Source of the DNA: Candidatus Hydrogenedentota bacterium | GTDB taxonomy: Bacteria; Hydrogenedentota; Hydrogenedentia; Hydrogenedentales; CAITNO01 | Length of the DNA: 14,257 nt | Direction of reading: 5' to 3' | Assembly (NCBI GenBank): GCA_007124105.1 | Contig: SLFT01000014.1 | Location: forward strand, 1-14,257 | Part shown: piece by piece, positions 1 through 7,429 of the stretch | Layout: each line of letters begins with the position of its first letter | How positions within the stretch are numbered: the stretch's first letter is position 1 | Translations under genes and position numbers: made by a program | The notes under the pieces: model-generated | What the model was told of the DNA's origin: nothing | Seen by the model: the letters and a program-made list of their open reading frames with translations, nothing else | Databases searched by the model: none

Positions 1-4
1 GGTT

Positions 5-1324
5 TTAGATTTCCAGTCGGTCTGTTTCTCGGTCATAAAGCTCTTCGTAAACCGGGTCTTGCTCATAATAGCGCAGGTACTTATATCGTTGGCCGACAAC
101 GCCTTCGGACTTGGGAATGCCCGGGTGGTCGAAGGTGTGTTCGTAATAGAAATCCTCGCGCCAGATAACGCGGCGGCCTTCGAGCAACGGTGAAAGATCG
201 CAACCCTGCATAGCGTCAGGCGGCGCAACGCCCGCCATCGCCAACAGCGTAGGCGCAATATCAAGGTTCAATACCTGTTCGGCGCGCCGCTTGCCCCGTT
301 GCGACGCGGACAGTCGCGGATCATACACCACAAGGGGCACACGAATTGAGGGATCGTGGCCGTACCATTTTCCGGCAAGTCCATGGTCGCCAAGATAAAA
401 CCCGTTGTCAGACATGAAAACAATGATTGTATTGTCCGAGAGCCCCAATGTATCAAGCGCGTTGCGTATCGCGCCCACTACCCGGTCCACGCCGGTAATC
501 AGGCGATAGTACGCGCGGGTCATCTCCTGGTATAACTCAGGGTTGGAAAAACGTATCTTCCAGCGATTACGCGCTTCGTTGTTGTCCCGGAAAGACTCGG
601 GAAAACGCTCAAAATAACGGTCGTCAGCCGTTTCCGGAGGCGGGATAACAACATCTTCATAGAGGCCGGCATAACGGGGATCGTAGATGAATTGGCGGGG
701 ATCGCCGTCCTGGCAGTGGGGCGCTTTGAAGCTTACAGACAAACAGAAGGGGCCTTTTCTTCCATACGTACGCAGGAATTCAAGGGACGCGTCCTCGTGT
801 ACCTGTGTGAGATGTATATAATTGCCATCGGCATCCTCTTGCTCGAAGTGGCCTTGGCCGGGATAGCCCCGCCACCATGAAAATTTATCTTCAGGCATTT
901 CCGCGCCAACACCGTATTTGCCCACGAAGCCGGTGGTATAACCGGTGGCGCGCAACAACGCGGGATAGGTAGACGCCCAGGTGGTGTCGGAAAAAGTCTT
1001 GCGAAAATCGTTAATGCCATGTCGGCAAACATATTGTCCGGACAAGAAGGTGGCCCGGCTGGGCGCGCAGATGGACGTGGTGACAAAAGCGTTGTCAAAA
1101 ACAACGCCCGCAGCGGCCATGGCGTCAATATGCGGTGTCTCAATGATAGTGTTGCCCATGCAGCCAAGCGCGTCCCAGCGTTGGTCATCTGTAAGTAAGA
1201 AGATGATATTGGGGCGTTTTGACGCTTCTACTGGTTGCCGTTCTCCCGCGGTTAGCATGTTTGCCGCGACTCCCATGCCGCCGATGCCGGCGAGCGCGAA
1301 TTGTCGGCGCGTTAGGGTGCTCAT
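5..1324 (-). CDS. Tat-exported Cys-type sulfatase (S1 family), C-terminally truncated
   Basis: This is a formylglycine-dependent sulfatase of 439 residues that probably cleaves sulfate esters from sulfated glycans outside the cytoplasm. Residues 6-19 (RRQFALAGIGGMGV) form a twin-arginine signal with a hydrophobic stretch. D46 and D47 (LLTDDQ) are the expected metal ligands. SICAPSR at 84-90 is the C-x-P-S-R signature, with C86 the residue converted to formylglycine by a maturase that is not in this window. K136, D306-N307 (SDNG) and K319 match further active-site positions. The start ATG has a good ribosome binding site (AAAGGAA, complement of 1330-1336, 5 nt away). The protein ends in ELYDRETDRLEI, inside the motif that in this family usually reads ELYDxxxDPxExxNL and is followed by a further tail. 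After the TAA the same frame reads AAC then C, compatible with the missing N-L. The gene therefore looks cut by a nonsense codon. The sulfated substrate cannot be named from sequence. Confidence 0.93.
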   Translation of the reverse strand: MSTLTRRQFALAGIGGMGVAANMLTAGERQPVEASKRPNIIFLLTDDQRWDALGCMGNTIIETPHIDAMAAAGVVFDNAFVTTSICAPSRATFLSGQYVCRHGINDFRKTFSDTTWASTYPALLRATGYTTGFVGKYGVGAEMPEDKFSWWRGYPGQGHFEQEDADGNYIHLTQVHEDASLEFLRTYGRKGPFCLSVSFKAPHCQDGDPRQFIYDPRYAGLYEDVVIPPPETADDRYFERFPESFRDNNEARNRWKIRFSNPELYQEMTRAYYRLITGVDRVVGAIRNALDTLGLSDNTIIVFMSDNGFYLGDHGLAGKWYGHDPSIRVPLVVYDPRLSASQRGKRRAEQVLNLDIAPTLLAMAGVAPPDAMQGCDLSPLLEGRRVIWREDFYYEHTFDHPGIPKSEGVVGQRYKYLRYYEQDPVYEELYDRETDRLEI

Positions 1325-1329
1325 GACTA

Positions 1330-1336
1330 TTCCTTT
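1330..1336 (-). promoter_or_regulatory. Ribosome binding site of the sulfatase gene
   Basis: The complement reads AAAGGAA and lies 5 nt upstream of the ATG at 1324. It supports the start that places the RR motif at residues 6-7, as expected for a Tat signal. Confidence 0.6.
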
Positions 1337-1374
1337 GTGAGTTTGTGTATATTTTAATCATACAGATGCGGTTG

Positions 1375-1403
1375 ATTATGCCCGCCCGCGATAGAAAAAT
1401 CAA
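1375..1403 (-). promoter_or_regulatory. Candidate sigma70-type promoter for the sulfatase gene
   Basis: On the minus strand TTGATT (complement of 1398-1403) is followed after 17 nt by CATAAT (complement of 1375-1380). These match the -35 consensus at 4 of 6 and the -10 consensus at 5 of 6 positions, with ideal spacing. The predicted leader would be about 45 nt. This is a pattern match only. Confidence 0.4.
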
Positions 1404-1441
1404 GTGATTGACAAATGAAAAAACCCTAACCTTTCATAATG

Positions 1442-1450
1442 TGGTATAAT
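1442..1450 (+). promoter_or_regulatory. Extended -10 promoter candidate facing the histidine kinase gene
   Basis: TGGTATAAT is an exact TGnTATAAT extended -10 element. A TTGACA lies at 1408-1413 but is too far away (31 nt) to pair with it normally. Using this site would give a leader of more than 200 nt before the kinase start. Confidence 0.35.
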
Positions 1451-1502
1451 AGGACGGTCGTTTTGGCCTTCTGGGATACTGTACGATTTTTTCGACGTAA
1501 GT

Positions 1503-1531
1503 TTGTTGCTAGAGCCGCAATTATGTATAAT
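1503..1531 (+). promoter_or_regulatory. Candidate promoter for the histidine kinase gene
   Basis: A perfect TATAAT at 1526-1531 is preceded after 17 nt by TTGTTG at 1503-1508, which shares only TTG with the -35 consensus. It is the nearest good -10 element upstream of the kinase, about 140 nt from its ATG. Confidence 0.35.
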
Positions 1532-1668
1532 TCCCACTATATTGGATGTAAAACAGGTCAAATAACAGCCAGGGGTACGGATATATTCACTTTTGCTCGC
1601 TGTGTTGTTGAGCGCAGCGTTTGGGAACAGCCGCACGAAAAACCAGACAAGTTGAAGCCATAATAATA

Positions 1669-4056
1669 ATGGATTCCAAAAACATAGTACTGCCTCCTGA
1701 AGTGCAGGACAGCTGCCGCAGCGCAGCCATGCCTTTCTTCAGCATTGGCTATTACGGATGTGCCATGGATGGAACAGTTCTGTTCATGGACGCAACCGCG
1801 TTTGGCCTCTTCGACCTCTATAAAACACTTGAAAACCCTGACGCCGCGGTAGGAAAGGTGCTGGACAAATTGACCGGCGAATCCGTACACGCGGACTTGC
1901 GCGCGCAATTGAAACAAAATCAAATTGTTCGGGGATATGAATGGCCCTTGAAGCTTGACTCAGGCGAGGAACGCTGGCTTTATGAAGATGCCCGCCTGGC
2001 CAGACCCACCGGACAAGTGGCGCAGCATATTTCCGAGCCCTTTGCAGAATGCGTCATACGCAACATCACTGTGCGCAAACACAAAGAGGCGGTTTATCTC
2101 GCGGATCAACACAAGTACCAAACCATCCTGGAAACTATCCACGAAGGCTATTACGAGATGGATTTGCGGGGACACCTGACTTTTTTTAATCGCCCCCTGG
2201 CCAACATACTGGGCGTTTCGGAAGAGAAACTGATAGGTCAGAACCCCGCGGCAGTATTTCACAACGATGCCATTACGAAAGAGATGCGCCGCATCTATCT
2301 TGCGTTGCGTAATGGCGAGATATCCGACGGTTTGTTGGATTGGCAGCTGAAACGGGATGACGGTACAACAGCTGTACTCGAGGTGTCTGTAAGCCTCATG
2401 TATGACAAAGAGGGCAAACCTGGCGGCTTTCGCGGCCTCGTGCGAGACGTAACGGAACGCGTCTCCGCCGAAGAGGCCTACCGAATTGCAGAGATGCGAT
2501 ACAAGAATCTGTTCGAGGAAGCCAATGACATTGTTTACACACACGACTTTCAAGGCAAGTTCACTTCCCTGAATAAAGAAGGGGAACGGCTCAGCGGTTA
2601 TACCCGCGAGGAAGCGTCGAAATTATCGGTATATGAAATAATCGCGCCCGAACATCGCGAAAAGGCGTTGGAGATGACGCGGCGCCGTTTGCAGGGTGAA
2701 CAGGTCGGAAAGTATGAAATAGAGATACTCAGTAAGGACGGCAGCCGTATTCCTGTTGAAGTGAGCGCGGGCCTGGTTGTATATGACGGGCGTCCTATCG
2801 GGGTGCAGGGCATTGCCCGCGACATCACGGAACGACGGCGCGCTGAAGAACAACGCAAGGTTCTTGAGCAGCAGGTACAGCACGCGCAGAAACTCGAGGG
2901 GTTGGGTGTGCTTGCGGGCGGCATTGCCCATGATTTCAACAATCTACTCGTCGGCATTCTCGGAAACGCCAGTCTTGCAACCCGTCGCCTTGAAAAGGAT
3001 TCACCAGTCAATATCTATTTGAAGCGGGTGGAACAGGCTGCTCAGCGCGCCGCGGAATTGACGAATCAGATGTTGGCCTATTCAGGCCGAGGCACCTTTG
3101 TGGTGCGTCCGTTGTACCTGGACAAAATAATCCGAGAAACAGTGGACCTTGCCGGGGTGGGCATATCCAAAAAGATTGTATTCACGTATGAGTTTGAAGA
3201 CGATTTGCCCCCTGTTATGGGCGACGTCTCGCAAATGCACCAGGTGATGATGAACGTGATAACAAACGCCGCGGAAGCCATTGGCGATGAAGTGGGGACC
3301 ATTACTATAGGCGTGCGGCGCACCACGCTCGATAACGACGACCTGACAAAGGTGTATTTCCATGCGGATCCGATACCTGGCGACTACGTATGCCTGAGCG
3401 TAAGCGATACCGGCTGCGGTATGGACGCGGAGCAGAAGAGCAAGATATTTGACCCCTTTTTCAGCACCAAATTTGCCGGACGCGGTCTTGGTCTTGCGGC
3501 GCTGCTGGGCATCGTGCGGGGCCACAAAGGCGCTGTGAATGTATACAGTGAGCCTAACCAGGGCACGGTATTTAAGCTGTTTTTCCCGGTCATGAAAAAG
3601 GAAGCGTTGGCCAAGCAACTGCCGGAAGAGGACAAGGGCCAGAAGGAAAAAGTGCTTGATGAATGGCAAACGACAGGTCTCGCGCTGATTGCCGACGACG
3701 AGGAAGCCGTGCGCGCCTTCACTCGGGAAGTCTTGCAGCGCCACGGCATGACGGTGATCACCGCCGACGACGGCAAGGAAGCCATTGCGTTGTATGAAAA
3801 GCACAAAGACAAGATACGTATTGCGCTGGTGGACTTGATGATGCCCTTTGTAAACGGACAGGAAGTACTTGAACATGTCAGGAGCGACAATCCCGACCTG
3901 CCCATCATTATCTCCAGCGGCTACAGCGAGACAGAAATTCTTGACCGATTCCGCAAGAATCCGCCAACGGACTTTCTGCAAAAACCTTATCGCGCTGTAG
4001 CGCTCTCTGCACTTTTGAAGAAGACACTGACAGATGCGAGTTCGGTAAAGGCGTAA
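1669..4056 (+). CDS. Hybrid sensor histidine kinase (PAS-PAS-PAS-HisKA-HATPase-receiver)
   Basis: This is a cytoplasmic two-component sensor of 795 residues with no membrane segment. A divergent N-terminal PAS-like region (about 25-140) precedes two clear PAS domains (about 150-270 and 275-395). Each clear PAS domain ends in a PAC-type DVTER or DITER motif. A short coiled linker leads to the H-box GGIAHDFNNLL with phospho-acceptor H421. The N-box (MMNVITNAAEAI), G1 (DTGCGMD), F-box (DPFFSTKF) and G2 (GRGLGL) make a complete ATPase. The C-terminal receiver has the acidic pair in IADDE, phospho-acceptor D722 (ALVDLMMP), the Ser in SSGYS and the Lys in LQKPY. Phosphate can therefore pass within the chain. 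No DNA-binding partner is nearby, so the output is unknown. I use the ATG at 1669. An in-frame TTG at 1621 would add 16 residues, and neither start has a clear ribosome binding site. Confidence 0.95.
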   Translation: MDSKNIVLPPEVQDSCRSAAMPFFSIGYYGCAMDGTVLFMDATAFGLFDLYKTLENPDAAVGKVLDKLTGESVHADLRAQLKQNQIVRGYEWPLKLDSGEERWLYEDARLARPTGQVAQHISEPFAECVIRNITVRKHKEAVYLADQHKYQTILETIHEGYYEMDLRGHLTFFNRPLANILGVSEEKLIGQNPAAVFHNDAITKEMRRIYLALRNGEISDGLLDWQLKRDDGTTAVLEVSVSLMYDKEGKPGGFRGLVRDVTERVSAEEAYRIAEMRYKNLFEEANDIVYTHDFQGKFTSLNKEGERLSGYTREEASKLSVYEIIAPEHREKALEMTRRRLQGEQVGKYEIEILSKDGSRIPVEVSAGLVVYDGRPIGVQGIARDITERRRAEEQRKVLEQQVQHAQKLEGLGVLAGGIAHDFNNLLVGILGNASLATRRLEKDSPVNIYLKRVEQAAQRAAELTNQMLAYSGRGTFVVRPLYLDKIIRETVDLAGVGISKKIVFTYEFEDDLPPVMGDVSQMHQVMMNVITNAAEAIGDEVGTITIGVRRTTLDNDDLTKVYFHADPIPGDYVCLSVSDTGCGMDAEQKSKIFDPFFSTKFAGRGLGLAALLGIVRGHKGAVNVYSEPNQGTVFKLFFPVMKKEALAKQLPEEDKGQKEKVLDEWQTTGLALIADDEEAVRAFTREVLQRHGMTVITADDGKEAIALYEKHKDKIRIALVDLMMPFVNGQEVLEHVRSDNPDLPIIISSGYSETEILDRFRKNPPTDFLQKPYRAVALSALLKKTLTDASSVKA

Positions 4057-4145
4057 AGAACATCCTGGCGGAGCGCTGTCTGTCATGTTTTCATGATAGC
4101 CGCAGGCGGCAATCCGCTTATACAGCCACCCATTCAACAACAGCC

Positions 4146-5207
4146 ATGACACGATTGTTCTACATACTCTTATTATGCATGACCGCGAGCGCTGTAATTG
4201 CAGCCGAGGCGCCCGGCAATTACAGAATCCCCGAAGCGTTTCCCGAGGGGAACACACGTTCCCAACGGCCTGTGACTACAGCGGATGAAGCGCCCGCAGC
4301 CATTCTGCCCGGCGCGCCTGAAGCAGGCGCGGACAACCTTGTGGTACTACCCCCGCCTCCTAACAACGCGGACTGGCTCATCAAGCGTATGGCAGAATCC
4401 GACGGAGCAGCCCTGAGAAAACGCGCATCGGAAGTGTGGCCGGTAACAGATGCGTTCAAGGAGGATATGGATGCGTTCGGCCACGCGCTGGTTGATCCGG
4501 ACGCGGCGGTGCGCGCGGCGGCGGCGGATCGCATCAAACGGCTTGAACCGGCGCAGGTATTTGGGTACGTTATGAGCGTGATGGTTGGCGGCGCCCTGGA
4601 GCGGGTACGCGCGTTGGACGCCGCATTGCCGGCGCTTCAAGCGACATTGACGCCGTTTATGCTGGAGACCCTGCGCACGGAAATCGAAACGCCTTTACAC
4701 CGTCGTATTGCCGCGTATTGTCTCGGGCGCATGGGCGCGTTAAACGCCGTGGAGACACTGGGTGAATACGCCTGGAGTGATGATTATGTGTTGTCCCGGG
4801 CTTGTGTGGACGCTTTGTATGCGATAGGAACTGTGCAGACAATGCCGCAATGGATAACGCTGCTTGAACATCACGACCTCTATTGCCGACAGCTGGCCGC
4901 GCGCGCTTGCGGCGCCCTTGGCGGCCCCGAAATCTTCGAGCGACTCAGGCCAATCATCCTGGATGCAGAGGACGAACTGACTGTACAGTCAGAAGCGTTG
5001 CGCGCGCTCGGCGACCATCCCCCGGCCATGCTTTACCCATTGCTGGTGGACGTGCTTTCTGAGAATCGCCGTTTGCGGCCCATCGCGCTGCGCATGTTGC
5101 GCGAATATGCCGGCGTTGATTTCGGCTGGGACATGAATGCGTGGCGCGAGTGGCTGCGCATGTTTATGACCGGGCCGCCGCCGCCGCCGATAGTTCCCGG
5201 GCGTTAA
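4146..5207 (+). CDS. Secreted HEAT-repeat protein
   Basis: This 353-residue protein starts with a signal peptide (MTRLFYILLLCMTASAVIAA, residues 1-20). A Pro/Ala-rich linker runs to about residue 75. Helical repeats of the HEAT type follow from about 90 to 320, with recurring patterns such as DPDAAVRAAAADRI, RRIAAYCLGRMGA and CRQLAARACGALGG. Near the C-terminus, GVDFGWDMNAWREWL resembles the closing motif often seen in HEAT proteins of planctomycete-like bacteria (from memory). The tail has a five-proline run. Such proteins are usually binding scaffolds, and no catalytic motif is visible. It lies 89 nt after the histidine kinase on the same strand, so co-transcription is possible. The spacer has only short hairpins and no convincing terminator. 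The start has no clear ribosome binding site and is chosen because it gives the signal peptide. Confidence 0.85.
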   Translation: MTRLFYILLLCMTASAVIAAEAPGNYRIPEAFPEGNTRSQRPVTTADEAPAAILPGAPEAGADNLVVLPPPPNNADWLIKRMAESDGAALRKRASEVWPVTDAFKEDMDAFGHALVDPDAAVRAAAADRIKRLEPAQVFGYVMSVMVGGALERVRALDAALPALQATLTPFMLETLRTEIETPLHRRIAAYCLGRMGALNAVETLGEYAWSDDYVLSRACVDALYAIGTVQTMPQWITLLEHHDLYCRQLAARACGALGGPEIFERLRPIILDAEDELTVQSEALRALGDHPPAMLYPLLVDVLSENRRLRPIALRMLREYAGVDFGWDMNAWREWLRMFMTGPPPPPIVPGR

Positions 5208-5388
5208 CGCTGATACCGCGGCAGGTTGCTGTCGCATCAGCAAATTCCGTTCCGTCACAAACGCGGATATTGCCTGCAAATGTTGATATGCGTCAACAAT
5301 CGGTCAAACGGCGGTTGGCGCAAAAATAGCTGGTCTGGCGCACGTGTCGCGCACCGGCAAAGAAAAGCCATAACGGGATATGCGCGTT

Positions 5389-5452
5389 AAGGTTGCATTT
5401 TACAACGTCGTCCCCGATAATGGTAGTGAAAAGCATCGCTTGTTGTAACCTT
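5389..5452 (+). repeat. Overlapping inverted repeats in the leader of the DUF1080 gene
   Basis: AAGGTTGCA (5389-5397) can pair with TGTAACCTT (5444-5452) with one G-U pair. TTACAAC (5400-5406) can instead pair perfectly with GTTGTAA (5442-5448). The two pairings share right-arm bases and exclude each other. They surround the promoter candidate at 5393-5421. They may be an operator, a leader structure or chance. Confidence 0.35.
5393..5421 (+). promoter_or_regulatory. Candidate promoter for the DUF1080-dprA-lpxK run
   Basis: TTGCAT (5393-5398), a 17-nt spacer and GATAAT (5416-5421) match the -35 consensus at 3 of 6 and the -10 consensus at 5 of 6 positions. The predicted leader is about 70 nt. 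The -35 overlaps the left arm of the inverted repeat. Confidence 0.35.
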
Positions 5453-5480
5453 GCAACGACGCAAACGCGTACGTCAATCC

Positions 5481-5488
5481 AGGAAGGA
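5481..5488 (+). promoter_or_regulatory. Ribosome binding site of the DUF1080 gene
   Basis: AGGAAGGA lies 8 nt before the ATG at 5497. It is one of the few strong ribosome binding sites here. It favours 5497 over the out-of-frame ATG at 5492, which is only 3 nt from the site. Confidence 0.65.
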
Positions 5489-5496
5489 AATATGTC

Positions 5497-6189
5497 ATGC
5501 GAAAAACTGTTGGGATACTTGTGGTTTGTTTTTGTATCGGCCTCGTTGTACTGCAAACCGCCTGCGCTGAAGATGAAGAGCGCTTGCCCGTGGGCGCCAT
5601 GACCCCACCGCCCGAGGGCGAGGGCTGGATCAACCTTTTTGATCCGGAACATGCTGTTCACTGGGAAAATGTCACAGACAACCAGGAAGGTATATTCACC
5701 ATTGAGGACGGCGTATTTCATATTCCCGGCCGTAAACCCACGCGCTACATTGCATGGATGGGAGACGCCTTTGGCGATTTCGAACTCTATGTGGCGTTTA
5801 AGTTGACGTCCCGCGCCAACAGCGGCGTATTCATACGAACGGACCCGGACGACCCGGTACAGGGCGGCATGGAGGTGCAGGTGTTCGAGGACCACGGCGT
5901 CCCGCCAAGCACCCAGGGCGGCGGCGCACTGTACGATGTGGCAACGCCAATGTTTAACATGGCAAAGCCGGCAGGCGAATGGAACTCCTATACCATCCGT
6001 TTTGAAGGGTCGCGTCTTGAGGTGGTGTATAATGGTTGGAAAGTGCTCGATGTGGATGTGGCGCTCATGACCATGCCTATTGGGAAATTTGATACGCCTC
6101 TGGCCTTGTTGCCGCGCCAAGGACATATCATTCTGCAGGACCACGGCGATGAGGTCTGGTTCCGCGACCTGTACATAAGGCGTCTGTAA
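5497..6189 (+). CDS. Secreted DUF1080 (3-keto-disaccharide hydrolase-like) domain protein
   Basis: This 230-residue exported protein has a signal peptide at 1-24 with likely cleavage after ACA. The C in TAC is not in a standard lipobox, so I do not call it a lipoprotein. The rest is one DUF1080 domain of concanavalin-like beta-sandwich type. Hallmarks in order are EGWINLFDPEHAVHW (41-56), GDFELYVAFKLTSRANSGVFIR (93-114), MEVQVFEDHG (125-134), GALYDV (143-148), AGEWNSYTIRFEG (159-171), VVYNGWKVLDVD (176-187) and ILQDHGDEVWFRDLYIR (212-228). The family is abundant in planctomycete-like bacteria and is linked to glycan or 3-keto-glycoside breakdown. The actual substrate here is unknown. The gene is 28 nt ahead of dprA, so transcription may continue through. 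Confidence 0.9.
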   Translation: MRKTVGILVVCFCIGLVVLQTACAEDEERLPVGAMTPPPEGEGWINLFDPEHAVHWENVTDNQEGIFTIEDGVFHIPGRKPTRYIAWMGDAFGDFELYVAFKLTSRANSGVFIRTDPDDPVQGGMEVQVFEDHGVPPSTQGGGALYDVATPMFNMAKPAGEWNSYTIRFEGSRLEVVYNGWKVLDVDVALMTMPIGKFDTPLALLPRQGHIILQDHGDEVWFRDLYIRRL

Positions 6190-6217
6190 AGGCCGCTTCA
6201 CACTGCGGAAATTGGTT

Positions 6218-7429
6218 ATGGAATTATCGCAAGAACAACGCGACTGGCTCTCACTGGCGCTGGTGCCCGGTGTTGGCACGGTGCGGTTTATACGGCTCCT
6301 TGCCCGATTCGGTACGCCCCGGCGCGTCTTGCGCGCGTCCGCCAGTGAATTGACGGACGTGGTCGGCAAGAAGCTGGCGGACCGCATCCGGCAACATGGC
6401 GCGACGGCAGACCTTGAACTGCAAGCGAGGCTGATGGACGAATTGGGGGCAACCCTTATCACCATGGACGACCCGGACTACCCGCCGCAGTTGGCTGAAA
6501 TCTACGATCCGCCGCTCCTCTTGTTTGTTCGGGGCGATCTGCGCGACGAGGACCGACACGCCGTTGCTATCGTGGGCACGCGCCGCGCATCTGCTCATGG
6601 CCAGAAAATCACGCGGCAATTAGCGGCGGGACTTGCCGAGCATGGCGTCACCGTGGTCAGCGGACTCGCTGAGGGCATAGACGCCGCCGCGCACCAAGGC
6701 GCTCTCGAAGCGGGCGGCCGTACGCTCGCCATACTGGCGTCAGGATTGGACCAGGCGTCGCCTGCGCCGAATCTTCCCCTGTTGGAACGGCTCATGCGCA
6801 ACGGCTGCGCAATCACGTCATTCCCCATGGGCGTTCGTGCGCTACGGGGCAATTTCCCGCAACGCAACCGCATCATCAGCGGTTTGTCTCTGGGCGTGGT
6901 GGTGGTCGAGGCGCCGCCGGGAAGTGGCGCGTTGATTACGGCGCGTTTTGCCGCCGAACAGGGGCGCGAAGTTTTCGCTGTGCCCGGCCCCGTCGGCTAC
7001 GCCAACAGTCGCGGGCCCCACGAACTGATCCGGGACGGCGCAAAACTTGTTGAGTCCGTGGACGATATCCTCGTCGAGTTGAACATACCTGCTGCTGCGC
7101 GGCAGCCCCGACGACAACCCGTCCCGCTGCAGACACAGGACACGGCTCCCCAACAGGAGGCGCTTGACCTTTCAGGCAGCCCGTCGTCGCCAGGTTCGCT
7201 GCCCGAACCTTCACCCCTTCCGAGCGCAGCGGTCCCGCCCCAGTCGAAGCCCGCCTTGTCGCCTGTAGAACAGGAGATTCTCAGCGTGCTGCACGATGAC
7301 GGGTCATTCGTGGATGAGATAGCGCTGGCTTGTCGCATTTCCATCTCCGAAGCGCTTTCGTCCCTTACCATGCTCGAATTAAAGGGGGTTGTACAGCAAC
7401 TGAGCGGCAAACGGTTTCGCCCCAAATGA
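6218..7429 (+). CDS. dprA: DNA processing protein DprA (Smf)
   Basis: DprA binds incoming single-stranded DNA and loads RecA during natural transformation; it occurs widely. This 403-residue copy has an N-terminal helix-hairpin-helix/SAM-like part (LALVPGVGTVRFIRLL, 13-28). The Rossmann-like core runs from about 105 to 288, with VAIVGTRRAS (116-125), VSGLAEGIDAAAH (147-159), GNFPQRNRIISGLSLG (211-226), SGALITARFAAEQGREVFAVPG (236-257) and SRGPHELIRDGAKLV (264-278). A Pro/Gln/Ser-rich linker (about 291-345) leads to a C-terminal winged-helix DML1-type domain (349-403). Two usual core residues differ: the Tyr of GLDxxYP is Ser (GLDQASP), and the Glu of SEFP-like motifs is Ser (TSFPMG). ATG 6218 is preferred to the TTG two codons upstream. 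The stop overlaps the lpxK start, which suggests translational coupling. Confidence 0.95.
   Translation: MELSQEQRDWLSLALVPGVGTVRFIRLLARFGTPRRVLRASASELTDVVGKKLADRIRQHGATADLELQARLMDELGATLITMDDPDYPPQLAEIYDPPLLLFVRGDLRDEDRHAVAIVGTRRASAHGQKITRQLAAGLAEHGVTVVSGLAEGIDAAAHQGALEAGGRTLAILASGLDQASPAPNLPLLERLMRNGCAITSFPMGVRALRGNFPQRNRIISGLSLGVVVVEAPPGSGALITARFAAEQGREVFAVPGPVGYANSRGPHELIRDGAKLVESVDDILVELNIPAAARQPRRQPVPLQTQDTAPQQEALDLSGSPSSPGSLPEPSPLPSAAVPPQSKPALSPVEQEILSVLHDDGSFVDEIALACRISISEALSSLTMLELKGVVQQLSGKRFRPK

Larger units (their letters stand above)
1325..1668. other. Divergent intergenic region between the sulfatase and histidine kinase genes
   Basis: This 344-bp spacer is AT-rich compared with its neighbours. 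It holds the sulfatase promoter candidate, an extended -10 element (TGGTATAAT, 1442-1450) and a perfect TATAAT at 1526-1531 facing the kinase gene. A 74-codon frame at 1439-1663 has low-complexity, unlikely composition and no clear ribosome binding site, so I do not call it a gene. No terminator or RNA gene is evident. Confidence 0.6.

Noticed and set aside
733..1188. 151-codon open frame on the minus strand overlapping the sulfatase
   Set aside because: It is on the same strand in another frame, with composition typical of an out-of-frame read. The sulfatase motifs there are intact.
1621..1668. TTG start for the histidine kinase
   Set aside because: There is no ribosome binding site, it is a rarer start codon and it adds only non-conserved residues. 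It cannot be fully excluded.
4083..4117. Possible terminator between the histidine kinase and HEAT genes
   Set aside because: Only 4-5 bp stems (TCATG-TTTT-CATGA and GCGG-CAAT-CCGC) are present, without a U-tract. They are too weak to call.
3082..4257. 391-codon open frame on the minus strand
   Set aside because: It lies antisense to the conserved HisKA, HATPase and receiver domains, has no recognisable domain and extends into the next gene. It is a codon-bias shadow.
5293..6465. 390-codon open frame on the minus strand
   Set aside because: It is antisense to the DUF1080 gene and the start of dprA, with no family motif and no ribosome binding site.
7330..7425. Upstream start for LpxK
   Set aside because: It would overlap dprA by 100 nt and add 32 residues unlike LpxK. 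The ATGA overlap at 7426 gives the normal family length.
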